Assembly (NCBI GenBank): GCA_964465375.1
Contig: CAYXIJ010000004.1
Span: forward strand, 46,541-110,540
DNA from: CAJWKT01 sp964465375
GTDB taxonomy: Bacteria > Pseudomonadota > Gammaproteobacteria > Steroidobacterales > Rariloculaceae
Reading direction: 5' to 3'
Length of the DNA: 64,000 nt
The notes beneath the pieces are model-generated. The model did not search any database. It worked only from the letters and a program-made list of their open reading frames with translations, and was not told where the DNA came from. Every line of letters starts with the position of its first letter. Positions within the stretch are counted from its first letter, which is position 1. The position numbers and the translations under genes are program-made. Of the stretch, positions 51,292 through 60,236 are shown piece by piece.

Positions 51292-52796
51292 GCACTGAAC
51301 AGTTCAATACCAAACAGTCTTTGCAAGATTAGAATTACACACATACCGGTAAACACAGCCAAACTAATCCAACTAAACCAAGTTGCAAAAACCGAAGGAT
51401 AAAAGATCCTGTCTCGCTTAGGTATCACCTTGAAACAATAATAGATGTTCAGGAAAAATATTACTGGCGCAACGAAAAAAGCAAGCGCAGAAGCTACTAA
51501 AACAAGATAGACAGGTGCGGGCAACCCAGCAATGATAACGACCGAAACGATCAAAGAAAAAAACATCGTCAGCCGGTATAGATTGTACTCTGAGTACCAA
51601 CACCTGCGGTGCTCTTCCCCTACATCCTCTCGTGCTATCCCAGGAAGTTCCGCTGTGCACCTGAAAAGATTTCGGCAACAGGCACCTACCACGCGCGGCC
51701 ATCCATCAAAATAATTAAATGCGGTTGAATATGTGGCTGCCATTGCCCCTATAAGAAAAATAATCATCATGCCTGGCCCAACGCTATCAGTAAAAATCCG
51801 GGCAATCTCACCCATTACTGCGTTACCCTGAACCTCGCTTGGGTACAGCCATACGGCTGCAAGCAACACAAATATACAAACGAGAACAAAGGAAATTACA
51901 TGGCCCGCACGAAAATCCCACAAGCCAATCTTAAACCAGCGCCGGCAGTATTCCAAAGCATGCGACGGAATTCGAGAGGTGTCTACACTTAGGTCCTGTT
52001 TATTTTTATCAAAAGCATCAAATTTCGATACTACTCCTTGCTCTTCAAGTTGCTCGCGGATACGCCCCATACCCACCTTCTTGGCCTTACCCCACTCGGA
52101 CGCCTGAAGAGATACATCTATTCCGGTGGGAAGTAGACCCAAAAAAGACGCAATAATTAACCAAGAACCTGACGGGGTGTCTAATTGAAAGAAATGGACA
52201 AACTCAGATACCGGTGCTGGCTCCACAACATAAACCGCAATCGTGCAGACGATCAGCAAGCCTGCAGCTATTTTGGTCACTAGCTCCAGCGCCCCATACT
52301 TTCCATAAAGGATAATTACTACGGATGTCACACCTAGGACCAAGGCATACAATGCGAGCTCCTGATCATTTCCAAGTCCCGGTATGTCTATACCAAGGTA
52401 TTGATTGAAGAAGTAGAGTAAAACAGCTGCTGCAGCGACCAATCGTCCAGCCTGGCCTAATCCCGACTGGATAATTGTCGTAATAAGCACATACCACACC
52501 GGAAGCTTCTTCCAGGCCGTCGAATAAGCATCCAACATGCTGCGGCCCGTGGCGTGGGTAAAGCGAAATGCCATTTCAAATCCATAATACTTAAAAATGT
52601 AGGCGATCGGGATGCACCAAAGCAACGCATACCCGAAGCGCCCACCCGCCACCGGAGCAGTTACCAGATGACTGGTTCCAATACCTGTCATCATTAGAAT
52701 CAGGCCCGGCCCAAAATGCTTCAGCAGATTAATGGGTGATAGGGAGGGCAGCTCAAGAGAGCTGAAGGAGTTCTTGTCTGTTGGTGTATCTATCAT
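51288..52796 (-). CDS. Nramp-related (APC-fold) transporter lacking the DPGN metal motif
   Basis: 502 residues with about eleven helices. The first helix reads GPGLILMMTGIGTSHLVTAPVAGGRFGYALLW, and aligned with Nramp proteins the DPGN site becomes GTSH. In helix 6 the usual MPHN becomes LPTG (GLLPTGIDVSLQASEW). The metal-binding Asp and Asn are therefore missing, so Mn or Fe transport as in true Nramp is unlikely. A large cytoplasmic insert (EQGVVSKFDAFDKNKQDLSVDTS) lies near the middle. It is coupled to an aminotransferase gene, which suggests an organic substrate such as an amino acid or an aromatic acid (inference). Confidence 0.8.
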   Translation of the reverse strand: MIDTPTDKNSFSSLELPSLSPINLLKHFGPGLILMMTGIGTSHLVTAPVAGGRFGYALLWCIPIAYIFKYYGFEMAFRFTHATGRSMLDAYSTAWKKLPVWYVLITTIIQSGLGQAGRLVAAAAVLLYFFNQYLGIDIPGLGNDQELALYALVLGVTSVVIILYGKYGALELVTKIAAGLLIVCTIAVYVVEPAPVSEFVHFFQLDTPSGSWLIIASFLGLLPTGIDVSLQASEWGKAKKVGMGRIREQLEEQGVVSKFDAFDKNKQDLSVDTSRIPSHALEYCRRWFKIGLWDFRAGHVISFVLVCIFVLLAAVWLYPSEVQGNAVMGEIARIFTDSVGPGMMIIFLIGAMAATYSTAFNYFDGWPRVVGACCRNLFRCTAELPGIAREDVGEEHRRCWYSEYNLYRLTMFFSLIVSVVIIAGLPAPVYLVLVASALAFFVAPVIFFLNIYYCFKVIPKRDRIFYPSVFATWFSWISLAVFTGMCVILILQRLFGIELFSA

Positions 52797-52962
52797 GATA
52801 AATTTCTTTTATTTTTTCCAAAAACCTGCCCCCTTTATAGCCGCAAGGCGTGATGCAAGCAAACGGGTATAGTAACGCTACCGAAGTTCGTGATTCACAC
52901 TACCTAAGACAGGGCGACAATATTTCTTTGAAAACCATAGGGATCCAGACTGGGAGACAATC

Positions 52963-53943
52963 ATGAAAGCAGTGCTTATGAAAGGCTTTGGCGGAGCTGA
53001 GGTATTGCAAATCGGGGAAACTGAAAGACCAAGCCCCAGCAAAAACCAAGTCCTTATTAAAACAAAAGCTACCTCGGTTAATCGTCCCGACATCATTCAA
53101 CGGCAGGGCAATTATCCGCCGCCAAAGGGAGAGTCAGAAATTCTCGGCCTGGAGGCAGCCGGAATTATTGATGTAGTTGGGACAGCCGTTCAAAACTTTT
53201 CGGTAGGTGATCGAGTCATGGCTTTAGTAGGTGGCGGGGGTTATGGGGAATTCGTGTGCGCCCATGAGGGCCATCTAATACGTATCCCAGAGTCAATGAG
53301 CTTTGAGGAAGCCGCCTGTATATGCGAAACATACCTCACGGCCTATCTGAATTTATTTTTACTGGGAAAACTTAATGGAACAGAAAAGGTGCTATTGCAT
53401 GGTGGTGGTGGTGGAGTAAACACTGCTGGAGTTCAGTTGTGTAAAATTCTGACCCCCGAAGTTATCGTGATAGTTACGACATCGCCTGGAAAAATGGGCC
53501 AAGTAAAAAATCTGGGTGTGGATTTGGTGATCGATTACTTGGCGGAAGATTTTTCTAAAGTTGTCCGCGACTTTACTGATGAGCAAGGTGTTGATGTCAT
53601 CCTCGACCACATTGGTGGCATGTATCTACAAAAAAATATGAAAGCGCTTGCGGTTGGGGGGCGCCTACTCAGTATTGGTGTAATGGGGGGCATCAAGGCA
53701 GAAATAAATTTAGCGCTGCTCATGGTGAAAAGACAGCAGATACTGGGGTCGGTTTTGCGCTCGCGGCCGGTAGAAGAGAAAAATAAGCTAATTGCCAAAT
53801 TCAATCAAACCGTGCTGCCACACTTATCTGGGCGTCAGATTGTGCCGTTGATTCATGCTACCTACCCAATTGAAGAAGTTGCTGAAGCCCACCGAGTGAT
53901 GGAGGCAAGTGCCCACTTTGGAAAGCTGGTACTGACATTTTGA
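52963..53943 (+). CDS. NAD(P)H quinone oxidoreductase, PIG3-like (second copy)
   Basis: 326 residues, similar in layout to the protein at 35042. It has MKAVLMKGFGGAEVLQIGETERP at the start, SVNRPDIIQRQGNYPPPKGESEILGLEAAG, ETYLTAYLNLFLLG and the loop LHGGGGGVNTAGVQLC. The loop has an unusual GGGGG run in place of the normal GGASGIG. Zinc ligands are absent. It probably reduces quinones or enones with NADPH. It is divergent from the Nramp-related gene and lies 115 bases ahead of oxc, so it may be independent of the oxalate genes. Confidence 0.88.
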   Translation: MKAVLMKGFGGAEVLQIGETERPSPSKNQVLIKTKATSVNRPDIIQRQGNYPPPKGESEILGLEAAGIIDVVGTAVQNFSVGDRVMALVGGGGYGEFVCAHEGHLIRIPESMSFEEAACICETYLTAYLNLFLLGKLNGTEKVLLHGGGGGVNTAGVQLCKILTPEVIVIVTTSPGKMGQVKNLGVDLVIDYLAEDFSKVVRDFTDEQGVDVILDHIGGMYLQKNMKALAVGGRLLSIGVMGGIKAEINLALLMVKRQQILGSVLRSRPVEEKNKLIAKFNQTVLPHLSGRQIVPLIHATYPIEEVAEAHRVMEASAHFGKLVLTF

Positions 53944-54058
53944 GAAAAAGAGCTATCCTGTTTACAAATCTGTCTATTATTTGAAGTAATATTCGAAATA
54001 ATAACTACAAATACAGCACAATTTTTGCTGCAATAAAAAGAAAAAATAAGGACCTATC

Positions 54059-55828
54059 ATGGCCACTGCCCCCAAAAAAGAAGTGAAATCTACGGTCGCG
54101 GCCGAAGACGAACGCGAACAAATTGATGGGTTTAACCTCATAATTAATGCACTCAAGCTCAATGGTGTAGAGACGATCTACGGCGTACCTGGCATCCCGA
54201 TCACCGATTTCGGCCGTATGGCACAAGCCGAAGGCATACGCGTGATTGCCTTCCGCCATGAGCAGCATGCAGGCAACGCAGCGGCCATCGCCGGCTACCT
54301 CACGAAAAAACCCGGTATCTGCCTTACGGTATCTGCTCCAGGCTTCCTCAACGGACTGACCGCACTGGCTAATGCCACAACCAATTGCTTCCCGATGATT
54401 CTGATCTCAGGCTCGTCTGAGCGCGAGATTGTTGACCTTCAACAAGGCGACTATGAAGAGATGGACCAGCTCGCCATCGCCAAACCCCTGTGCAAAGCGG
54501 CCTTTCGCGTACTGCATGCTACTGATATCGGCATTGGCGTGGCACGCGCGATCCGCGCTGCGGTTTCGGGGCGACCAGGCGGTGTCTATCTCGATCTTCC
54601 GGCCAAGCTTTTCGGTCAAGTTATGGATGCCGAGGCAGGAGAAAAATCACTAATCAAGGTCATCGACCCTGCGCCTGCGCAAATTCCTGCGCCCGAGCCC
54701 GTCAAGCGTGCCCTCGAATTACTCAAAAGCGCCAAACGCCCGCTGATCATTCTCGGCAAAGGCGCAGCCTATGCACAAGCAGATGATGTAATTCGTGCCC
54801 TCCTTGAAAAGACCGCAATTCCTTTTCTGCCCATGAGTATGGCCAAAGGCATTCTGCCCGACACCCATCCTCAATGTGCGGGTGCAGCACGCTCTTTGGT
54901 ATTAAAAGAATCCGACGTCGTGATGCTGATCGGTGCACGCCTCAACTGGCTGCTGTCACAAGGTAAGGGCAAACCCTGGGNNNNNNNNNNNNNNNNNNNN
55001 NNNNCGTGTGTCGGACGAAAGAATTTTATTGAGATCGAGATTGATCCCAAGGAAATAGACTCGAATGTAGAAATTGCAGCACCGTTGGTGGGCGATATCA
55101 GTTCCTGTGTATCGGCTCTGCTCGACGGACTCGGCTCCAATTGGCCCGCGCCGCCGGCAGATTGGGTCAACGCGGTTAAAACAAAAAAGGACACAAACAT
55201 TGCTAAGATGGCGCCACGATTGATAAACAATAACTTTCCGATGGACTTTCACGGCGCGCTCGGTGCCTTGCGCACCGTCATAAAAGAGCGGCCCGATGCC
55301 ATCCTCGTCAATGAAGGCGCCAACACGCTCGATCTCGCGCGCGGCATTATTGACATGTATAACCCGCGCAAACGGCTGGATGTCGGAACCTGGGGTGTCA
55401 TGGGTATTGGCATGGGCTTCACTATCGCCGCTGCTATAGAAACTGGTAAACCCGTACTTGCCGTCGAAGGCGACAGCGCCTTCGGCTTTTCCGGCATGGA
55501 AATCGAGACTATCTGTCGGTACAACTTGCCAGTCTGCATCATTGTCTTCAACAATAGCGGTATCTATCGCGGAACAGACGTCAATGTGCTGAGTTCTGAC
55601 CCAGCATGGACTTGCTTCGTCGCGGATTCACGTTACGACAAGATGATGGAAGCATTCGGTGGCGTCGGTGCCCATGTAACTACCCCCGACGAACTCAAGT
55701 GCGCCGTTGATACAGCCATGGATTCTGGTAAACCAACTCTCATCAACGCAGCAATCAATCCGGCTGCTGGCAGTGAAAGCGGTAGAATCGGTAACCTTAA
55801 CCCGCAAAGTAAATTACGCAAGAAATGA
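54059..55828 (+). CDS. oxc: Oxalyl-CoA decarboxylase (with an assembly gap inside)
   Basis: About 589 residues including nine undefined ones at the gap. The pattern follows known Oxc closely: GVPGIPITDFGRMAQAEGIRVIAFRHEQHAGNAAAIAGYL with the thiamine-activating Glu, SGSSEREIVDLQQGDYEEMDQ with the active-site Tyr-Glu pair, and the thiamine diphosphate site GDSAFGFSGMEIETICRYNLPVCIIVFNNSG. It turns oxalyl-CoA into formyl-CoA and CO2, using thiamine diphosphate. The N-terminal 15 residues are extra and Lys/Glu-rich. It heads a co-directional set with frc, a fused acyl-CoA synthetase and a CitE-like lyase. It looks higher in GC than its left neighbour, so acquisition by transfer is possible. Confidence 0.94.
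   Translation: MATAPKKEVKSTVAAEDEREQIDGFNLIINALKLNGVETIYGVPGIPITDFGRMAQAEGIRVIAFRHEQHAGNAAAIAGYLTKKPGICLTVSAPGFLNGLTALANATTNCFPMILISGSSEREIVDLQQGDYEEMDQLAIAKPLCKAAFRVLHATDIGIGVARAIRAAVSGRPGGVYLDLPAKLFGQVMDAEAGEKSLIKVIDPAPAQIPAPEPVKRALELLKSAKRPLIILGKGAAYAQADDVIRALLEKTAIPFLPMSMAKGILPDTHPQCAGAARSLVLKESDVVMLIGARLNWLLSQGKGKPWXXXXXXXXXCVGRKNFIEIEIDPKEIDSNVEIAAPLVGDISSCVSALLDGLGSNWPAPPADWVNAVKTKKDTNIAKMAPRLINNNFPMDFHGALGALRTVIKERPDAILVNEGANTLDLARGIIDMYNPRKRLDVGTWGVMGIGMGFTIAAAIETGKPVLAVEGDSAFGFSGMEIETICRYNLPVCIIVFNNSGIYRGTDVNVLSSDPAWTCFVADSRYDKMMEAFGGVGAHVTTPDELKCAVDTAMDSGKPTLINAAINPAAGSESGRIGNLNPQSKLRKK
54981..55004. other. Assembly gap (24 N) within oxc
   Basis: Twenty-four undefined bases interrupt the gene. 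The frame is kept across the gap as written. Compared with known Oxc, the distance from GKPW to FIEIEID is several residues longer than expected, so the true gap may be shorter than 24 bases, or the edge sequence (CVGRKN) may be partly wrong. Confidence 0.9.
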
Positions 55829-55881
55829 ACCACGCGCGGTTCACATGTACAAACAACTAAAGAACGAGGAAATTACGCACT

Positions 55882-57141
55882 ATGACCTCTAACAAGGCAC
55901 TTTCTGGCATTCGAATCCTTGACATGACTCATGTACAGGCTGGCCCTACATCCAGCCAGCTCATGGGCTTTCTTGGTGCAGACGTTATCAAGCTAGAGTC
56001 ACCGATGGGCGATGCAACCCGAGGGCAGCTGAGAGACATTCCGGAGACGGACAGCCTCTACTTCACAATGCTCAACTGTAATAAACGGTCGATAACGGTG
56101 AACTTAAAAAATGACAAGGGCAAAGAAATTTTCACGAAACTCGTCGAAACCTGCGATGTGCTGATGGAAAATTTCGGGCCCGGCGTATTGGATCGGCTGG
56201 GATTCGGGTGGAAGACGGTCCATGCGATAAATCCCCGAATCGTAATGGCTTCCATAAAAGGTTTCGGTAGCGAAGGACCATATGCAGCATTCAAGGCCTA
56301 CGAGAATGTTGCGCAAGCTATGGGCGGCGCCATGAGCACTTCCGGTTTATTTGGTGGCCCTCCTGTCGTTACCGGCGCACAAATCGGTGACTCCGGTACA
56401 GGCGTGCACTTGATGGCCGGAATTCTCGCTGCGCTTATCCAGCGGGAGCGAACTGGGCGCGGTCAGTACGTAGAGTGCGCCATGATGGATTGCGTGATGA
56501 ATCTAACGCGGGTGAAGTGGCGGGACCACCAACGTCTCGAGCACGGTCCACTGTCTGAGTACTGGCACCAAGAGTTTGAAGACTTTACACCCCGCGCCGG
56601 TAACGATTCCGGCGGCGGACAGCTTGGCAATGCCATTCAATGCAAGCCCGGTGGCCCGAACGATTACCTCTATATCGTGGTCCAGGAACATGTCTGGAAC
56701 GCACTAGCAAACCGCGTGGGAGGAGAAGAGCTAGTCAATGATTCGCGTTTCAACAATATTAATGTCCGTCGGGCCAACCAAGGGGAAATGTGGGACCTTC
56801 TGACTAAGTTCGCGAGTAATTATACAAAGCGAGAGCTTATGGAAATTCTGAACGAGATCAATGTTCCGTGTGGCCCCATCATGAGTACCACCGACCTCGC
56901 TAACGACGATCACGTACAACTGCGCGAGATGTATGTGGAACTTGATCATCCCGAGCGCGGAAAATGGTACAACCTAGGCTGTCCTATGAAATTGTCTGAC
57001 TCGCCAGTCGAAGTCACCAGATCGCCGCTACTGGGTGAGCATACTAAAGAAATACTTGAGGAAGTCCTCGGATATGAAAGCAGCGAAATCGATGAATTGA
57101 AAGAAGCTGGTGCTTTTTCCCGACCACCGCGCCGACAATAA
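55882..57141 (+). CDS. frc: Formyl-CoA:oxalate CoA-transferase
   Basis: 419 residues of the class III CoA-transferase family. The opening LDMTHVQAGPTSSQLMGFLGADVIKLE, the SLYFTMLNCNKRSITVNLKN block, the nucleophilic Asp in GAQIGDSGTG (D170) and the glycine loop SGGGQLG (about residue 249-255) match Frc of the oxalate pathway. It moves CoA from formyl-CoA to oxalate, feeding Oxc. The ribosome site GAGGAA precedes the ATG. It follows oxc by 53 bases and precedes the acyl-CoA synthetase by 14. A different CoA donor or acceptor is possible, but adjacency to oxc argues strongly for oxalate. Confidence 0.93.
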   Translation: MTSNKALSGIRILDMTHVQAGPTSSQLMGFLGADVIKLESPMGDATRGQLRDIPETDSLYFTMLNCNKRSITVNLKNDKGKEIFTKLVETCDVLMENFGPGVLDRLGFGWKTVHAINPRIVMASIKGFGSEGPYAAFKAYENVAQAMGGAMSTSGLFGGPPVVTGAQIGDSGTGVHLMAGILAALIQRERTGRGQYVECAMMDCVMNLTRVKWRDHQRLEHGPLSEYWHQEFEDFTPRAGNDSGGGQLGNAIQCKPGGPNDYLYIVVQEHVWNALANRVGGEELVNDSRFNNINVRRANQGEMWDLLTKFASNYTKRELMEILNEINVPCGPIMSTTDLANDDHVQLREMYVELDHPERGKWYNLGCPMKLSDSPVEVTRSPLLGEHTKEILEEVLGYESSEIDELKEAGAFSRPPRRQ

Positions 57142-57155
57142 ACAAGGAAAAAAGT

Positions 57156-59288
57156 ATGAGCAGCCGGCAAAAAAAAGTTCGAGCAGTATTGGATTTAGTG
57201 AGATCTCAAGATCGTACTTCCCTAACCGCTCCGGAGTGTAAAACTATCTGTGATGCTTATGATATCCCTATACCCCGCGAAGACGTCGCACAGTCTGCTG
57301 CCGAAGCAGCTGGAATAGCGAACGACATTGGTTATCCGGTTGTCATGAAGATCATCTCACCTGACATCCTACACAAGACGGAAGCGGGTGGTGTGCTCGT
57401 TGGCATCTCGGACTCAGAAGAGGCTGCAGCTGGATACGAAAATATTATCAGCAATGCTAAAGCGTACAAGAGTGATGTCGATATAACAGGAGTTCAGATT
57501 CAAGCCATGGTAGCCAGTGACGGTCAAGAGGTGATCGTAGGTGCAGTCACTGACCCAAGCTTTGGCAAGCTCGTGGCATTTGGGCTAGGCGGTATTCTGG
57601 TTGAAGTGCTGAAGGATATTACCTTCCGCCTGGCGCCTGTCGACACTGACGATGCCCGATCCATGCTGGATAGCATCCAGGCAGCAGAGGTGCTCGGTGG
57701 CGTTAGGGGCTCGGAAAAGGTTAACCGAAACGCACTCGTAAAAATTATTGTTAATGTTTCCGAGCTGATTGGTGACTTCCAGGAAATTCAGGAAATTGAT
57801 CTTAACCCGATCTTGGCCGACGCCAACGGTGCAACCGCGGTAGATGCACTTATTTCTGTCGATTTTTCGCCTGCAAAAGAAATCTACCGCCCAACTCAAG
57901 ATGAAATTTTGGTAGCCATGAACCGCATCATGAATCCAAAGGCGGTTGCTGTTATTGGTGCATCAGATGGAGAAGGAAAAATTGGGAACTCGGTGATGAA
58001 AAATATCATCAACGGAGGCTATGAAGGCGAACTCTATCCGATTAACCCAAAGGCCGACGAGATTCTCGGTAAAAAAGTATACAAAAGCGTACAAGATGTT
58101 CCTGGTGAAATTGATGTTGCTGTCTTTGCGGTCCCAGCAAAATTCTGCGTAGCAGCAATGGAGGAGGTAGGAGAAAAGGGTATTCCGGGTGCGATTATGA
58201 TCCCTTCAGGATTTGCTGAAGTTGGAGAAACTGCACTCCAAGACGAACTCGTTGCAGCAGCGCGAAAAAACAATGTTCGTATCATGGGCCCCAACATCTA
58301 TGGGTTCTACTATACGCCCGCAAATCTCTGCGCGACATTCTGTACACCTTATGACGTTAAAGGCAAGACAGCCTTGTCCTCTCAAAGCGGTGGTGTAGGG
58401 ATGTCCATAATTGGTTACAGTCGCTCGACAAAAATGGGTGTCTCAGCCATTGTTGGTCTGGGCAATAAATCCGATCTTGATGAGGATGATCTCCTCACTT
58501 ATTTTGAGCAAGACGACAATACGGATGTCTGCGCAATGCATGCGGAGGACCTGAAAGATGGTCGCAGTTTTGCGGAGGTTGCAAAGCGGGTTTCCAAGAA
58601 AAAGCCCATCGTTATGTTAAAAGCAGGACGTACCCGGCTTGGCGCGAGAGCTGCCGCTTCTCACACTGGCGCATTGGCGGGCAACGACAAAATTTATGAT
58701 GATGTACTTCGAGCCAGCGGGGTAATTCGAGCATACAACCTAAATGACCTTCTTCAGTTTGCGCGAGGTCTGCCGGTACTCCCAACACCAAAAGGCGAGG
58801 AGATCGTAATCGTCACCGGCGCGGGTGGCTCTGGGGTGTTGCTAGCTGATGCCATGGTGGAGAATGGACTCGCTTTAATGAAATTTCCTCAGGACCTCGA
58901 CGAAGCTTTCAAAAAATATATACCGCCGTTCGGTGCCTCGGGTAACCCCGTTGATATTACCGGTGGCGAACCACCGGTTACCTATGAGAACACAATACGC
59001 CTCGGACTCGAGGATGATCGAGTTCATGCACTGATTTTAGGCTACTGGCACACCATCGTAACGCCGCCTATGGTATTTGCTGAACTCTGTAGTCGGGTGG
59101 TTCAAGAGGCGCGCGACAAAGGTATCCACAAGCCTATTGTCGCTTCACTGGTAGGCGATGTGCAGGTGGAAGAAGCTTCTGAGTACCTTTACGAGCGGGG
59201 TATCGTCGCATGCCCCTATACTACGGAACTGCCGGTGGCAATTTTGGGCGCAAAGTACAAATGGGCTCGGGGAGCCGGGTTACTGTAG
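57156..59288 (+). CDS. NDP-forming acyl-CoA synthetase, fused, ATP-grasp domain first
   Basis: 710 residues. The N-terminal part (about 20-235) is the ATP-grasp (beta) domain, with GYPVVMKIISPDILHKTEAGGVLVGI. It is followed by the CoA-binding domain (MNPKAVAVIGASDGEGKIGNSVMKNI, about 260) and the ligase domain, where the phospho-histidine lies in AASHTGALAGND (about residue 501). The order beta-then-alpha is the reverse of many acetate-CoA ligases. The usual GPNCLG motif reads GPNIYGFYYTP near residue 377, hinting at a different acyl substrate. Given the neighbours, oxalate or formate activation is a fair guess, but acetate, malonate or an aromatic acid are possible. It is 14 bases after frc. 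Confidence 0.85.
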   Translation: MSSRQKKVRAVLDLVRSQDRTSLTAPECKTICDAYDIPIPREDVAQSAAEAAGIANDIGYPVVMKIISPDILHKTEAGGVLVGISDSEEAAAGYENIISNAKAYKSDVDITGVQIQAMVASDGQEVIVGAVTDPSFGKLVAFGLGGILVEVLKDITFRLAPVDTDDARSMLDSIQAAEVLGGVRGSEKVNRNALVKIIVNVSELIGDFQEIQEIDLNPILADANGATAVDALISVDFSPAKEIYRPTQDEILVAMNRIMNPKAVAVIGASDGEGKIGNSVMKNIINGGYEGELYPINPKADEILGKKVYKSVQDVPGEIDVAVFAVPAKFCVAAMEEVGEKGIPGAIMIPSGFAEVGETALQDELVAAARKNNVRIMGPNIYGFYYTPANLCATFCTPYDVKGKTALSSQSGGVGMSIIGYSRSTKMGVSAIVGLGNKSDLDEDDLLTYFEQDDNTDVCAMHAEDLKDGRSFAEVAKRVSKKKPIVMLKAGRTRLGARAAASHTGALAGNDKIYDDVLRASGVIRAYNLNDLLQFARGLPVLPTPKGEEIVIVTGAGGSGVLLADAMVENGLALMKFPQDLDEAFKKYIPPFGASGNPVDITGGEPPVTYENTIRLGLEDDRVHALILGYWHTIVTPPMVFAELCSRVVQEARDKGIHKPIVASLVGDVQVEEASEYLYERGIVACPYTTELPVAILGAKYKWARGAGLL

Positions 59289-59328
59289 GCAAGTCAAAAA
59301 ATCCACACTGTAATTACATTCTAAAAAC

Positions 59329-60183
59329 ATGCGAAGCCTTCTTTTTATCCCGGGAAACAAGCCTTCAATGCTTGAGAAGGCTCAAAAATTTACGCCAGAT
59401 GCATTCATTCCTGACATGGAAGACTCGATCCCAGATGCAGAAAAAGCTGCTGCTCGAAATACGATTCACGATTTTCTTCCCAAACTAAGCGAGTCTGGCA
59501 TTTTGGTGGTCCCAAGGGTAAATGCCCTGCATACCGGATGGCTAAAACACGACCTCGAAGCTGTTGTGGGGCCTTACATCCATGGTATTTCAATTGGCAA
59601 AGTTGATGCACCCGAAGACATTAAGTTGATTGCTGATCTTATTGGGGGGCTGGAGAATCAGGCTGGCCTCCCCATTGGAAAAATTAAGCTGATTCCTTGG
59701 ATTGAAACAGCCAAGGCAATTGTAAACTGCTATGAAATCTGTTGTTCCAGTGATCGTATTCTAGGTGTGGCACTCGGTGCAGAAGATTTAACCAATGATA
59801 TGGGTATCGAGAGACGAGAAGACGAGTCAAACGTTGCCTACCCTAAAAGCGTACTGTGTGTTGCTGCGCGCGCTGCAGAAATCATGGCATTTGATACGCC
59901 TTACTTTCGATTTAAGGATGAAGAGGGGCTGCGAGATAGCATCGCAAAAGCCCGGCAGCAGGGCTTCAAGGGTAAATTTGCTATCCATCCGGCTCAGGTA
60001 AATCCTATCAATGAAGGCTTCGCACCCTCGGCAAGTGAAATCGAGTATGCCCGGCGGGTTGTGACGGCATTTGAAGAAGCAGAAAGGTCCGGCAGGGGCT
60101 CTACACAATTGGATGGCATGGTAGTTGATGTGCCAGTGGTAAAACGGGCACGAAAGATACTCGAACTAGCTAACAGCGACTGA
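59329..60183 (+). CDS. HpcH/HpaI (CitE-like) aldolase/lyase
   Basis: 284 residues. The family signature opens RSLLFIPGNKPSMLEKAQ, then PDMEDSIPDAEKAAAR (metal-binding Glu/Asp), VVPRVNALHTGW (substrate Arg), IPWIETAKAIVN, LGAEDLTNDMG (metal-binding Glu-Asp) and GKFAIHPAQVNPINEGF. CitE-like enzymes cleave or form malyl-CoA, citramalyl-CoA or similar esters with Mg or Mn. In an oxalate set it might handle glyoxylate-derived acyl-CoAs, which is inference. The start at 59329 lies 40 bases after the synthetase gene. Confidence 0.85.
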   Translation: MRSLLFIPGNKPSMLEKAQKFTPDAFIPDMEDSIPDAEKAAARNTIHDFLPKLSESGILVVPRVNALHTGWLKHDLEAVVGPYIHGISIGKVDAPEDIKLIADLIGGLENQAGLPIGKIKLIPWIETAKAIVNCYEICCSSDRILGVALGAEDLTNDMGIERREDESNVAYPKSVLCVAARAAEIMAFDTPYFRFKDEEGLRDSIAKARQQGFKGKFAIHPAQVNPINEGFAPSASEIEYARRVVTAFEEAERSGRGSTQLDGMVVDVPVVKRARKILELANSD

Positions 60184-60236
60184 AAAATGGAAACGCTGCC
60201 ACAATGCTAGGCAACACTTCATTTTCGTGCATGATT

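Noticed and set aside
51288..52796. Mn/Fe transporter (true Nramp)
   Set aside because: The metal-binding Asp and Asn of helix 1 and the helix 6 MPHN motif are missing, so the metal call is not supported.
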